From [Clostridium] innocuum (lineage in GTDB: Bacteria > Bacillota_I > Bacilli_A > Erysipelotrichales > Erysipelotrichaceae): a DNA stretch of 64,000 nucleotides. Where the stretch lies: positions 3,472,001-3,536,000 of the forward strand of contig CP048838.1 in assembly GCA_012317185.1 (NCBI GenBank), given 5' to 3'. The notes below the pieces were generated by a model. It saw nothing but the letters and a program-made list of their open reading frames with translations. It did not search any database and was not told where the DNA came from. Positions 34,905 to 44,439 of this stretch are shown piece after piece; the first letter of the stretch is position 1; each line of letters starts with the position of its first letter. The position numbers and the translations under genes are program-made.

Positions 34905-36365
34905 TCAGGCAAGCTCAGCCTCGAGCTTTTCAATCCCCTTTGCAATACGCTTCAGGGTTTCCTCTTTTCCAAGGATATGAGCGATTTCAATGGCACCGCC
35001 AGGTGTAAACTGCTTTCCGGTGATGGCAGTACGAACCGGCCATAAAATCTGCCCGTTCTTCATTTCCATCTGCTTCGGTAAAGACAGCAGCAGCTCATGC
35101 AGATTTTCTTCACTCGACCAGTCATTCAGCTCTGACAGGGCACTTTGTGCCGCCTGCAATGCCTTATATGCAATTTCATAGGTCGTCTTCATTTTCTTAT
35201 GAATATACATGGCATTATCATATTCCGGCAGCTCGTCAATGAAATCCAGACTTTCCGGAATAGAGGTCAGAATATCACATCTTGGCTGCAGAATGCGTGC
35301 AACCGCCATGATATCCACCGGTCTGTGAACGGATTCCTCGATATACGGCTTTGCCAGCTCACAGAATGTTTCCGTGCTCATCGCGCGCAGATACATACCG
35401 TTCATCCATGTCAGCTTGTCAATATCAAAAATAGCCGGTGATTTGGAAATACGCTTAATATCAAACACCTTGATCAGCTCATCCAGTGTATAGATTTCCT
35501 GCTCTGTTTCCGGTGACCATCCAAGCAGAGCGATGTAATTCAGAATCGCTTCCGGAAGATACCCTTTCTTCACAAGGTCCTGAAAGCTGGCATCCCCGTT
35601 ACGCTTACTCAGCTTGTGCTGTTCATCCTTCATAACCGGTGGAACATGCACATAGGTTGGAATATCCCAGCCGAAGGACTGATAGATCAGATTATATTTT
35701 GGAGTGGAGGACAGATACTCGTTTCCACGCACAACATGCGTGATACCCATCTGGTGATCATCCACGATATTGGCAAAATTATAGGTTGGATAGCCGTCGC
35801 TTTTCAGCAGCACGGATTCATCCAGAATACTGTTATCCACCTCAATGCGGCCGTACACCTCATCATCAAAATACGTTTCTCCATCGTGACGAATCGTCTG
35901 ACGCACAACATATTTTTCTCCCTTGGCAATACGTTCTCTGGCTTCTTCCACAGACACATGCTTGCATGGATCATCGTATTTGAAAGAGATTCCCAGACTT
36001 TCCGCTTCTTTTCTCTGCTTTTCTATTTCTTCCTCACCGCAGAAGCAGTAATGTGCGCCTCCCAGATCAACCAGCTGATCGGCATACTCCTTATACATCG
36101 GCAGTCGCTCAGACTGTACATACGGTCCGAAATCCCCTCCGATATCCGGTCCTTCATCATGATGCAAACCGACTTCCTTCATGGTATCGTATATGATTTC
36201 GACAGCGCCTTCCACGTAACGTTCCTGATCGGTATCCTCGATACGCAGAATAAAATCTCCGTCCTCATGCTTGGCAATCAGATATTCGAACAATGCTGTT
36301 CTCAGATTTCCGATGTGCATATACCCGGTAGGACTTGGTGCAAATCTTGTTCTTACTTTTTTCAT
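34905..36365 (-). CDS. gltX: glutamyl-tRNA synthetase
   Basis: A class I aminoacyl-tRNA synthetase (486 residues) that charges tRNA-Glu, and in many Firmicutes also tRNA-Gln as a precursor for GatCAB. It has the HIGH variant RFAPSPTGYMHIGNLRTALF, the GluRS signature LRIEDTDQERY and the KMSKS-type motif HKLSKRNGDASF. The ATG at 36363-36365 follows AAGGAAGG; the longer frame is not needed. It lies directly downstream of tRNA-Gln(CUG), separated by a terminator. Confidence 0.95.
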   Translation of the reverse strand: MKKVRTRFAPSPTGYMHIGNLRTALFEYLIAKHEDGDFILRIEDTDQERYVEGAVEIIYDTMKEVGLHHDEGPDIGGDFGPYVQSERLPMYKEYADQLVDLGGAHYCFCGEEEIEKQRKEAESLGISFKYDDPCKHVSVEEARERIAKGEKYVVRQTIRHDGETYFDDEVYGRIEVDNSILDESVLLKSDGYPTYNFANIVDDHQMGITHVVRGNEYLSSTPKYNLIYQSFGWDIPTYVHVPPVMKDEQHKLSKRNGDASFQDLVKKGYLPEAILNYIALLGWSPETEQEIYTLDELIKVFDIKRISKSPAIFDIDKLTWMNGMYLRAMSTETFCELAKPYIEESVHRPVDIMAVARILQPRCDILTSIPESLDFIDELPEYDNAMYIHKKMKTTYEIAYKALQAAQSALSELNDWSSEENLHELLLSLPKQMEMKNGQILWPVRTAITGKQFTPGGAIEIAHILGKEETLKRIAKGIEKLEAELA

Positions 36366-36454
36366 ACGGGCCTTCCTTTCCATTTATTGGTTTCTATATA
36401 TAGCAGCAGCTTGGCATTTCCACACAGGGTGCTTCCCCGCAATAAAACAAAAAA

Positions 36455-36468
36455 GTCGCCGAAGCGAC
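36455..36468 (-). terminator. terminator after tRNA-Gln
   Basis: Read leftward: GTCGC-TTCG-GCGAC followed by six T. A very stable UUCG-type tetraloop hairpin. The plus-strand T-run at 36474-36479 makes it usable from both sides. Confidence 0.85.
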
Positions 36469-36481
36469 TCTCGTTTTTTAT

Positions 36482-36557
36482 TGGCTGGGGTACTTGGATT
36501 CGAACCAAGGAAATGCCAGATTCAGAGTCTGGTGCCTTACCGCTTGGCTATACCCCA
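36482..36557 (-). tRNA. tRNA-Gln (anticodon CUG)
   Basis: Read leftward the sequence begins TGGGGTATAGCCAAGCGG and ends with the encoded CCA. The acceptor stem TGGGGTA pairs with TACCCCA. The anticodon arm is CCAGA-CTCTGAA-TCTGG, giving CUG, which reads the CAG glutamine codon. The T arm carries GGTTCGAATCC. A full cloverleaf can be drawn. CUG glutamine tRNAs usually accompany a UUG species elsewhere. Confidence 0.95.
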
Positions 36558-36579
36558 ATCTCTCAGCGGCAACGACATT

Positions 36580-36608
36580 ATTCTACTTGTTTTCCATGCT
36601 TTTGTCAA
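36580..36608 (-). promoter_or_regulatory. consensus promoter of tRNA-Gln
   Basis: Read leftward: TTGACA (complement of 36603-36608), 17-base spacer, TAGAAT (complement of 36580-36585). Confidence 0.85.
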
Positions 36609-37173
36609 TAGCTTATTTTAAAAAATTCATTTTTTTCAGAAGACGGTTCCTATTCACCGATTTATAGTATAGAAAACAGCTTATATTTGGTAAAAAAACA
36701 AAACTATCGCATAGCAGTTGTCTCATACATAAAGAAGTCCCTTCTATGGTATCCTTAATTGATTTGTTATTTTTCGATAAATTGAAACTGGAGCTGCTCA
36801 CCGAAAGGTTAAAAGCAGGAAAATGGCTAATCAAATACAGATATAGCACGAGACCGGTTTTCATGACTTGTATATATAGTAGAGCACTATAATCGCTAAA
36901 TTGATAATACAATGCAAAAAGAATTACCTTTCCGCATGACATATCCTTATGCAAACAGCCGCTTGAAACGCATCCTCTGAAAAGCTATCCATAATATCTG
37001 TATAAGGAATCTAAAAAAAGACGATTATCAACAAATAGAGTATGCAGATTTTTCAAAAGAGAAACCGATAAAATGCAGGAAAGCCATACTCGCATACGGT
37101 GTATATCACCCTGCTGGGTCTCTTGCATTTTGTTATCCTATTATATTTTACATTCTCCCTTTTCACGCGATGC
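36609..37173. other. gene-free stretch upstream of the sucrose operon
   Basis: No gene is supported; a weak 113-codon minus-strand frame has no ribosome binding site or protein-like composition. AAAATGCA (37070-37077) pairs with TGCATTTT (37124-37131), enclosing GGTG-TATAT-CACC (37098-37110): a long hairpin just ahead of the operon promoter, possibly a terminator for upstream transcripts. Confidence 0.4.
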
Positions 37174-37202
37174 TTGACAGCACTTCAAAATCGTGGGATA
37201 AT
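37174..37202 (+). promoter_or_regulatory. consensus promoter of the fructoside operon
   Basis: TTGACA (37174-37179), 17-base spacer, GATAAT (37197-37202). The leader to the EIIA start is about 110 bases and can fold locally, but no obvious LicT-type RAT/terminator pair was found in it. Confidence 0.8.
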
Positions 37203-37318
37203 TTTGACGAAATCGATGAGAGTAACTCACCTGAGGCTTAACCAGAGATTTGTGCATAGTACTACGCAGTAAATGAAGGAAGCAAGGAAGATATTTGTTT
37301 TCTAGATTAGGAGCGATT

Positions 37319-37801
37319 ATGTTCGGATTGAAAAAGAAAAGCAGAAAAGTGGAATTGGTTTCACCGGTTAACGGAAAAATGATACGCTTACGTGATGTAC
37401 CGGACCAAGTTTTTGCATCTGAAATGATGGGCCCTGGAGTTGCTTTTATTTCCAACGACGGAAACATATGTTCCCCATGCGATGGTGAATTGATGACTGT
37501 ATTTCCCACAAAGCATGCGATTGGAATAAAGGCAGAGAATGGAGCCGAAATACTAATTCACTTTGGAATTGATACTGTCCAATTAGAAGGAAGTTGTTTC
37601 CATCAAAAGATAGATGCAGGAAAAAAAGTAAAAAAAGGTGATTTGATTATAGAAGCTGATATCGAAGCAATCCTCGAGCAAGGGTATAGCATCGATACAC
37701 CTATGATTATCACAAATGCAAATGAATTCCATGTTACAATTCATCAGGCTGATGCCGTTACTGTAAACACGGCTGCAGTCATATCGATAGAAAAGAAGTA
37801 G
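37319..37801 (+). CDS. PTS glucose-type EIIA (Crr-like)
   Basis: A 160-residue stand-alone EIIA of the glucose family. It shows LVSPVNGKMIRL, the helper His in PTKHAIGIK and the phosphorylated His81 in AEILIHFGIDTVQLEG. The ATG follows AGGAG at a normal distance; an upstream in-frame ATG lies before that site. It supplies phosphate to the EIIBC permease encoded two genes downstream, which lacks its own EIIA domain. Confidence 0.92.
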   Translation: MFGLKKKSRKVELVSPVNGKMIRLRDVPDQVFASEMMGPGVAFISNDGNICSPCDGELMTVFPTKHAIGIKAENGAEILIHFGIDTVQLEGSCFHQKIDAGKKVKKGDLIIEADIEAILEQGYSIDTPMIITNANEFHVTIHQADAVTVNTAAVISIEKK

Positions 37802-37806
37802 AGCAT

Positions 37807-38652
37807 ATGGAAGTTATAAAAAAGCTGGGAAATAACGCGGCTATATGCAGGGATCATAGTGGCAGAGAACTGATTGCGATCGGATTGGGCATTGGATTTC
37901 CAAAATGTCCTTATATCTTAGATGATTTGAGTAAAATTGACCGCACGTTTTATAACGTTGATGCGGAATATCTAAGTCTGTTTGAAGATATTGATTCAAA
38001 AATCTTTCGTATTTCTGCCGATGTTATTGATTTGGCAGTTACCATGCTCAGTGTTCCCTTAAAACAAAACGCTGTATTTACATTGGCGGATCATTTAAAC
38101 TTCGCTCTTGTTCGTCTGAAAAACGGAATGATATTTACAACACCGATAGCAAATGAATTAAGAGATTTGTATCCGGTAGAAGTAAAAATCGCAAAATATA
38201 CGTTAAATTTATTACATAAAAATTTAAATGTACAATTACCGGAATCCGAAGTATATGCAATTGCCATGAATATTATCAATTCTGAGGAGACCTACACACG
38301 GAATAATCAAATCAGCCTTACAGCAGAATTCATTCAGGAAATCGTGAAGATTATCGAAGGACAGATGAAGGTTTCAATTGATACAAATTCATTTAATTAT
38401 TCCAGATTTGCTTCTCATATGCAGTATTTATTCAGAAGAAAAAGCCAGTACAGTGAAATCAGCAGCACCAATAAAAAATTATTTGAAGTTTTGAAAAAGG
38501 AATATCCAGATACCTTTGCCTGTGTGCTGTTGATCAAAGAAATGATATTTCATAAATTTAGCTGGAGTATTGAGGATGAAGAATCCTTATATTTAATACT
38601 CCATGTAAATCGATTGTGTTCCCATGAGGGTGTAACGAATGAGTCGGCATAA
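37807..38652 (+). CDS. licT: LicT/BglG-family transcriptional antiterminator
   Basis: A 281-residue RNA-binding antiterminator. The N-terminal CAT domain (MEVIKKLGNNAAICRD, about 1-55) binds an RNA target; two PRDs follow with conserved His-containing motifs (TLADHLNFAL, NELRDLYP; FNYSRFASHMQYL, LYLILHVNRLC). PTS phosphorylation of these histidines controls activity. It starts 5 bases after EIIA. A terminator hairpin that begins inside its stop codon and precedes the permease gene is the likely control point. Confidence 0.9.
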   Translation: MEVIKKLGNNAAICRDHSGRELIAIGLGIGFPKCPYILDDLSKIDRTFYNVDAEYLSLFEDIDSKIFRISADVIDLAVTMLSVPLKQNAVFTLADHLNFALVRLKNGMIFTTPIANELRDLYPVEVKIAKYTLNLLHKNLNVQLPESEVYAIAMNIINSEETYTRNNQISLTAEFIQEIVKIIEGQMKVSIDTNSFNYSRFASHMQYLFRRKSQYSEISSTNKKLFEVLKKEYPDTFACVLLIKEMIFHKFSWSIEDEESLYLILHVNRLCSHEGVTNESA

Positions 38653-38700
38653 CCTTTGCACAATATAAACATCATCTGATGCTTATCGTGTAAAGGTTTT
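38651..38700 (+). terminator. intercistronic terminator/attenuator before the permease gene
   Basis: AACCTTT (38651-38657) pairs with AAAGGTT (38692-38698), with inner CAC/GTG pairing, followed by a T-rich run (TTTTATTTT). The stem starts within the licT stop codon. Position suggests attenuation of permease and downstream genes, relieved by LicT. A classical RAT sequence overlapping this stem is not obvious. Confidence 0.65.
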
Positions 38701-38734
38701 TATTTTATAGAAAATCAGAGAGGAAAAAACTATT

Positions 38735-40132
38735 ATGAAAAAAGATAAAGCTTTAAAAATTGCAGAAAGTGTATTAGAACAAGTCGGTGGAAAACAAAAC
38801 ATTGCGAAGGTGTTGCATTGTCAAACACGTCTTCGCTTCAATCTAAAGGATGAAAGCATTGCAAATCATGAAAAAATAGAAGCGGTACAAGGTGTTTTAG
38901 GTGTTGTAAGAGCCGGTGGACAGGTACAAATCGTAATAGGTCCAGAGGTAAAGGATGTATATAACGAACTGTGTGAGCTGGGTGATTTTGATAACACGGA
39001 CAGAGAACCTGTTTCTGCCGCAAAAGAAAAAATCACACTGAAATCTATCGGAAATGGAATTTTAGATGCTATTTCCGGAAGCATGGGACCTGCGATTCCA
39101 GCCATCGTCGCCTCCGCATTCTTTAAAATGCTGACAGCTATTTTAGGTCCAGAGCTGTTAAATGTCATTGGTGAAGGAAACGATCTGTATACATTATTCA
39201 CCTTCGTGGGAGACGCTGCATTTTACTTCTTTCCGGTAATTGTCGGTTATACAAGTGCAAAAAAATTCAATCTAAATCCGGTAATGGGGATATTGATGGG
39301 CGCAATTTTGATACATCCGACATTTGTCGGTCTGGTGGGTAAACCATTTACTGTATACGGTATTCCCTGCAATGTTCAAAGCTATGCAAGCTCCATTGTT
39401 CCGATAATTTTATCAAACTGGGTAATGTCCTATATCGCTAAATTCTTCGATCGTATCGTTCCGGGGGCAATCCGTTCTGTATTTGCACCAGCACTGACAA
39501 TCGCTGCGATGCTGCCGATTGCATTATGTGTCTTCGGTCCAGCAGGAGCATTCATCGGGCAATATGTAGTAGATGCATTATTCTCGTTGGAAGGAATTGC
39601 AGGATTCATCGGGATCGGATTGATTGCGGCATTGTATCCTGTTCTGGTAATGACCGGTATGCATATGGTACTGATTACAACATTATTTCAAATTTTTGCT
39701 ACCTATGGAAGTGATGGATTCGCCGCAGTAGCTGTTTCCGTCTCCAGCTTCTCTATTATGGGGGTAGGAATCGGTGCTTTCTTCCGATTGAAAAATAAAG
39801 AACAAAAGGCACTTGCCCTGTCTTATGGGATAACCGCCATCGTCGCAGGGACCTCGGAGCCGACGATTTACGGTATCTGCACAAAATACAAAAAGCCATT
39901 TATCGGACTTTTGGCAGGTGGTTTCTTAGGAGGAGCATATGCCGGTTTAACCGGTGTTATCGATGCGACACTGGTACCATCCTCCAATGTATTTGCAGCA
40001 TTATGCTTTTTAGGAGGCTCTCAGGCAAATGTAATCAACGGTATCATCGCATGTGCAATCGCTTTTATATCAACCGCTTTATTCGTTTACTTTTTCGGAT
40101 TTAATAAAAACGAAAAGGATATCCAACGTTAA
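38735..40132 (+). CDS. PTS sucrose/beta-glucoside-type EIIBC permease
   Basis: A 465-residue membrane permease. The N-terminal EIIB domain has the phosphorylated Cys29 in KVLHCQTRLRFNL, and the EIIC domain has about ten membrane helices with the conserved GTSEPTIYGI motif. The EIIA function is supplied by the separate gene at 37319. GH32 and fructokinase downstream point to sucrose or a related fructoside as substrate (inference). Confidence 0.92.
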   Translation: MKKDKALKIAESVLEQVGGKQNIAKVLHCQTRLRFNLKDESIANHEKIEAVQGVLGVVRAGGQVQIVIGPEVKDVYNELCELGDFDNTDREPVSAAKEKITLKSIGNGILDAISGSMGPAIPAIVASAFFKMLTAILGPELLNVIGEGNDLYTLFTFVGDAAFYFFPVIVGYTSAKKFNLNPVMGILMGAILIHPTFVGLVGKPFTVYGIPCNVQSYASSIVPIILSNWVMSYIAKFFDRIVPGAIRSVFAPALTIAAMLPIALCVFGPAGAFIGQYVVDALFSLEGIAGFIGIGLIAALYPVLVMTGMHMVLITTLFQIFATYGSDGFAAVAVSVSSFSIMGVGIGAFFRLKNKEQKALALSYGITAIVAGTSEPTIYGICTKYKKPFIGLLAGGFLGGAYAGLTGVIDATLVPSSNVFAALCFLGGSQANVINGIIACAIAFISTALFVYFFGFNKNEKDIQR

Positions 40133-40192
40133 TATCAATGCGATTAGAGAAGGAACTTCTTCCTATAGCTCAGATACACAAAGGAGTGTTCT

Positions 40193-41083
40193 ATGATAAA
40201 TACAAGGCTTACATTACCGAGTGGTGCGTATGCTGATACGTATATTATGGATTCGGAAATCAATTATTGTGAATACAGAAAGCGACCTGCAATCCTTGTG
40301 GCACCGGGTGGCGCGTATGCCGTTCATGCGACAAAGGAAAGTGAACCGGTGGCTATTCAATTCATGCAAATGGGGTATCAGGTATTTGTTTTAAAATATT
40401 CGGTAGGCTCAGATCGCTCGCGACCGGAAAAAGGCATTATAAAATCTGCAGTATATCCGCTGCAAGCTGTTGAAATGCTGGAAGCTTTACATATTGTAAA
40501 AGAGCATGCCGATGAATGGAACATAGATAAAAACCGAATTTTCTTAATGGGATTTTCTGCAGGCGGACATGTGTGTGCATCTTGTGGTGTACGATGGAAT
40601 GACCCCGCAATCGTAAAGCAATTAAGCTTTCTCCCGAAAAAAGATGAACTGAAGGCAGCCGGAATTGTTTTAGGCTATCCGTTCCTGGTTCCGAATAGTG
40701 ATGAATTTTTCAAAAAGCATCCTTTAAAAGCTGTCGAAAAGGTACAGCATATTATGAATTATGTTCTTTATCAATCAGATTTTCCATCACAGAAGGATGT
40801 CGAAAAAGTGAATTTGATAAATTATATTTCACAGGATACCGTACCGATGTTTCTCTGGCATTCCATTGATGATCCAGTCATTGATGCTGGAAATTCCACA
40901 CGCTTTATTTCAAAGCTGTTGGAATATGGCATATCTGCGGAGTATCACTTATTTGGTCATGGCGAGCATGGAAAAGCATTGGAAAACAGTTTAACGCATA
41001 AAAGGGATGAGATGATCGATCATCATTTGAACAGTTGGATTTCTCTGGCAGATTATTGGATGAACAGGATAGGTGAAAAGTAA
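40193..41083 (+). CDS. alpha/beta-hydrolase, acetyl-esterase-like (fructoside operon)
   Basis: A 296-residue alpha/beta hydrolase related to acetylxylan/sialate-type esterases. It has an oxyanion region LVAPGGAYAVHA, nucleophile Ser in MGFSAGGHVC, acid Asp in WHSIDDPVID and His in GHGEHGKAL. There is no signal peptide, so it acts in the cytoplasm on PTS-imported, phosphorylated sugars. The start follows AAAGGAG. Two different esterases in a fructoside operon suggest that the imported sugar carries acyl groups (inference). Confidence 0.8.
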   Translation: MINTRLTLPSGAYADTYIMDSEINYCEYRKRPAILVAPGGAYAVHATKESEPVAIQFMQMGYQVFVLKYSVGSDRSRPEKGIIKSAVYPLQAVEMLEALHIVKEHADEWNIDKNRIFLMGFSAGGHVCASCGVRWNDPAIVKQLSFLPKKDELKAAGIVLGYPFLVPNSDEFFKKHPLKAVEKVQHIMNYVLYQSDFPSQKDVEKVNLINYISQDTVPMFLWHSIDDPVIDAGNSTRFISKLLEYGISAEYHLFGHGEHGKALENSLTHKRDEMIDHHLNSWISLADYWMNRIGEK

Positions 41084-41084
41084 A

Positions 41085-41975
41085 ATGAGAAAAGAAGATT
41101 ATACGATTTTTGAATATCGAATGAGCAAAGAAATAAAATATGCTGATCTGATTTATAATGAAAAAATGAATGGTATATTCGAAAAAGTCTGTGTAAAAAC
41201 AAAAACCGCAGGATATGTGGATATGTCGATTTATCGTCCCTTGAGTTGGGATGGGAAGCAGATTTTAAAGCCGGTATTTAACTATCATGGTGGAGGCAAT
41301 GTATTGGGATACTATGAGCAGGATGGAAAATATTGCCGTTTATTGGCGGATTTAACCGGCTGTGCTATCTTTAATGTAGACTATGTTGTTGCCCCGGAAT
41401 TTAAATATCCAAAGCCTTTATTTTCCAGCTATGAAGCAATCGCTGAAATACGAAAACGCTGTGATGAAGTAAGGATTGATAAAGAGCATGTTGTCGTAAT
41501 GGGACATAGTGCAGGCGGTTATATTTCCGCCTGCTTGACACTGATTGACCGAGACAGAAAAGAACTCGGTATCAAAGGAGCCATTTTAGATTATCCGCCA
41601 TTGCGACAGGAAATCCGTGCAGAATTCAGAAAAGCGAAGGACCCTTCAAAGGCGATATCCGAAAATAGAATGCTGCAGTATATCAACTGGTATTATAATA
41701 GCTTTGATGAGCTGAATGATGAACTCGCCTCTCCCCTACTCGCTGATTTGCATGATTTGCCGAAAACCCTGATCCTGAGTGCGGAATACGATTCTTTAAA
41801 AAAAGAAGAAAAGGCATATGCAGATAAAATGCAGAAGGCGGGAGGAGATGTAACCTATGTTGAATTTGCAAATTGCCGCCATGGCTTCACCCATGAATGG
41901 TTTGATGAATTTATGCCAGAGGAATCCGAAAAAGCATGGAATATGATGGCAGCATTTATCAGAGGGATAATGTAG
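41085..41975 (+). CDS. alpha/beta-hydrolase of the HSL (GDXG) family
   Basis: A 296-residue hormone-sensitive-lipase-type esterase. It has the HGGG oxyanion motif in FNYHGGGNVLGYYEQ, nucleophile Ser in MGHSAGGYIS, and the acid/His region AEYDSLKKEE...NCRHGF. It is cytoplasmic. Start choice: the ATG at 41085 is used; a GTG at 41073 would overlap the previous gene by 11 bases. It differs in family from the preceding esterase, so the pair is not a recent duplication. Confidence 0.78.
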   Translation: MRKEDYTIFEYRMSKEIKYADLIYNEKMNGIFEKVCVKTKTAGYVDMSIYRPLSWDGKQILKPVFNYHGGGNVLGYYEQDGKYCRLLADLTGCAIFNVDYVVAPEFKYPKPLFSSYEAIAEIRKRCDEVRIDKEHVVVMGHSAGGYISACLTLIDRDRKELGIKGAILDYPPLRQEIRAEFRKAKDPSKAISENRMLQYINWYYNSFDELNDELASPLLADLHDLPKTLILSAEYDSLKKEEKAYADKMQKAGGDVTYVEFANCRHGFTHEWFDEFMPEESEKAWNMMAAFIRGIM

Positions 41976-41979
41976 AAGC

Positions 41980-43284
41980 ATGGCGCAGAAGAACTTAAAC
42001 TATCATGTAATGCCTCGAAGGGGCTGGCTGAATGATCCGAACGGCTTGGTTTATTTTAAAGAAAATTATCACATTTTCTACCAGGCAGATGAAAACAGTA
42101 TGGATGGAAGTGTCAATAAAGCATGGGGTCATTATGCAACGAAGGATTTTCAAACCTATACACGTCATGCTACGGCTGTTTCTCCGGATTCCAAATACGA
42201 TAAGAACGGCGCATATTCAGGAAGTGCAATCATCAGAGATGACATACTGTATGTATTTTATACCGGTAATGTAAAATATGAGGGCCCCTATGATTTTATT
42301 CATGAGGGAAGAGAGCATAATGTAATGCGAGTGGAAAGCCGTGATGGAATAACCTTTGAACATAAAAAATGTTTACTGCGAAACAGTGACTTTCCAAAGG
42401 ATTGTACAAGGCATGTCAGAGATCCCAAGCTGTTTATGAAGGATGGCCGCTATCATTTAATTTTAGGTGCAAGATTGAAAAATGACACCGGCTGTGTATT
42501 GGAGTATGTGAGTGATGATTTAGAATCATGGAAGTATGCTCATCGCTATGTACCGGCAAAAGATACAGGATTCATGATAGAATGTCCGGACTACCTGCAA
42601 TTACAAGGGGAAGCATTCCTTTTATGCAGTCCGCAGGGTTTAAAAAAGCAGGGCTATGAATTTCATAATGTATATGATTGCGGATATTATAAAATCAGCA
42701 ATCGGCAACTGATTGATTATCAGACACTTGATTATGGATTTGATTTTTACGCAGCGCAAACGTTTTACAACGCAGATCGTAATATACTGATTGCCTGGAT
42801 TGGGATGCCGGATAATGCATATATCGATCGTTATGAAGCATGGAATCAGACCCTGACGATGCCCCGCTCCATTTTCTTTGATAAGCGAATCATCCAAAAG
42901 CCGATACAGGAAATCCTGGCTTTGAGAACAGATAGGAAGCTGTATACGAATGATTTTGTAATCGGTAAATCCTGCAATATCGAATGGGATGCAGACTCCG
43001 ATTTTTCGCTACAAATGAATGCGATACGCTGCGTGTATAGAAATCATAAATTCACACTGGATTTATCTGCATGCAGCTGCAATCGGCAGGAAAGATGCAT
43101 TACGCCCATAGAAATCCGTCATGTTTCTGTATTCATTGATGAATCTGTATTGGAAATTTTCATCAATGAAGGTGAATACACAATGACCTCACGATTTTAT
43201 GATGATGAGCACAGCTTACACGTAACAAGCGAGAATATAAAGCGATTTGTAACATACAACATGAGAGGATTCAATATACTATGA
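41980..43284 (+). CDS. glycoside hydrolase family 32 (sucrose-6-phosphate hydrolase/fructosidase)
   Basis: A 434-residue GH32 enzyme that releases fructose from sucrose-6-phosphate or short fructosides. The nucleophile Asp is in GWLNDPNGLVYF, the transition-state stabiliser in HVRDPKLF and the acid/base Glu in MIECPDYLQL. A short C-terminal beta-sandwich follows (VSVFIDESVLEIFINEGEYT). There is no signal peptide, so it is intracellular. It ends in a 4-base overlap with fructokinase. Confidence 0.9.
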   Translation: MAQKNLNYHVMPRRGWLNDPNGLVYFKENYHIFYQADENSMDGSVNKAWGHYATKDFQTYTRHATAVSPDSKYDKNGAYSGSAIIRDDILYVFYTGNVKYEGPYDFIHEGREHNVMRVESRDGITFEHKKCLLRNSDFPKDCTRHVRDPKLFMKDGRYHLILGARLKNDTGCVLEYVSDDLESWKYAHRYVPAKDTGFMIECPDYLQLQGEAFLLCSPQGLKKQGYEFHNVYDCGYYKISNRQLIDYQTLDYGFDFYAAQTFYNADRNILIAWIGMPDNAYIDRYEAWNQTLTMPRSIFFDKRIIQKPIQEILALRTDRKLYTNDFVIGKSCNIEWDADSDFSLQMNAIRCVYRNHKFTLDLSACSCNRQERCITPIEIRHVSVFIDESVLEIFINEGEYTMTSRFYDDEHSLHVTSENIKRFVTYNMRGFNIL

Positions 43285-44219
43285 AAAAATTATTAGCAAT
43301 CGGAGAAGCGTTGATTGATATGATTCCAAGCAATACAGTAAGAATTATGGATGTAGAAGGCTTTCAACCAAAAGTCGGAGGGGCACCGTTGAATGTATGC
43401 GGAGCATATACCGCATTAGGTGGAGAAAGCGCTATGATTACCATGCTTGGCAAGGATGCCTTTGGTGAAAAAATCATAAAGGAAATGCAACGATTCCATA
43501 TTCATACAGAGTATATAAAACAAACGAATGCCGCAAATACATCTTTGGCATTTGTAGCCCTGGACGAACATGCAAATCGAGAGTTTTCATTTTATCGGAA
43601 TATGGGTGCGGATATGCTTTTATCAGAGAAGGATATAGAGGAAAGCTGGTTTGAAGATTGCTATGGTTTGCATTTCTGTTCGGTTTCCCTTGGTGATTTC
43701 CCTATGAAAAAAGCTCATAATCGAGCATTGGAACTGGCAAAGAGGAAAAATCTACTTGTATCCTTTGATCCGAATGTCCGTCTTCCTTTATTCGACGATC
43801 ACGAATATCTGAGAAGAACTATTCACGAATATATGCACTTTGCTGATATCTTAAAAATCAGTGATGAAGAGGTTTCCTTTATATTTGGAAGCGATCATAT
43901 AGAAGAACATGTACAATATATATTTGATTCCGGTGTAAAATTACTGATTTACACTGCCGGAAAAGACGGTGCAGCTGCCTATACGAAATACAATACGGCA
44001 TACGCGGATGGTATTGAGGTAAAAGCAGTTGATACCACCGGTGCAGGAGATGGTTTTATCGGATGTTTACTGTATCATCTATCCAAAGATGATATTCATG
44101 CTTCTGATTTGGATGGATTAAGCGAACAGCAATTAAAAAGCTACTTGGATATGTGTAATAAATTTTGCAGTATTTCTGTAACAAAGGAAGGTGCTATCGC
44201 AAGCTATCCATCCCGGTAG
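43281..44219 (+). CDS. fructokinase (PfkB family)
   Basis: A 312-residue ribokinase/PfkB-type kinase that phosphorylates the fructose freed by GH32. It shows the N-terminal signature GEALIDMIPS, GGAPLNVCGAYTALGG and the C-terminal DTTGAGDGFIG with the catalytic Asp. Its start overlaps the GH32 stop (ATGA). It is the last gene of the operon. Confidence 0.92.
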   Translation: MKKLLAIGEALIDMIPSNTVRIMDVEGFQPKVGGAPLNVCGAYTALGGESAMITMLGKDAFGEKIIKEMQRFHIHTEYIKQTNAANTSLAFVALDEHANREFSFYRNMGADMLLSEKDIEESWFEDCYGLHFCSVSLGDFPMKKAHNRALELAKRKNLLVSFDPNVRLPLFDDHEYLRRTIHEYMHFADILKISDEEVSFIFGSDHIEEHVQYIFDSGVKLLIYTAGKDGAAAYTKYNTAYADGIEVKAVDTTGAGDGFIGCLLYHLSKDDIHASDLDGLSEQQLKSYLDMCNKFCSISVTKEGAIASYPSR

Positions 44220-44240
44220 GATTCACGTTAGGCTATCATC

Positions 44241-44315
44241 AAAAGCATCCTGTAAGCAAGACCCGCTCACACAGCGTTGTGTGTTTCTGTGGTATCTGTT
44301 TTACAGGATGCTTTT
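44241..44315 (+). terminator. terminator of the fructoside operon
   Basis: AAAAGCATCCTGTAA (44241-44255) pairs perfectly over 15 bases with TTACAGGATGCTTTT (44301-44315). It encloses a second small hairpin and has T-runs at its end. Confidence 0.85.
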
Positions 44316-44439
44316 TACAATATACGAAAAGCCGGTTCCATTGATAACGTACAGTTCTTTTCCATTGGAATTAGAAGGCTCTTGTTATGCATGCTCATTT
44401 GCTTGAACATACTTTGCGCTGGATATAGCGGTACAAAAT

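Noticed and set aside
36613..36954. 113-codon minus-strand frame upstream of tRNA-Gln
   Set aside because: It would run into the tRNA promoter, lacks a ribosome binding site, and its composition is not protein-like.
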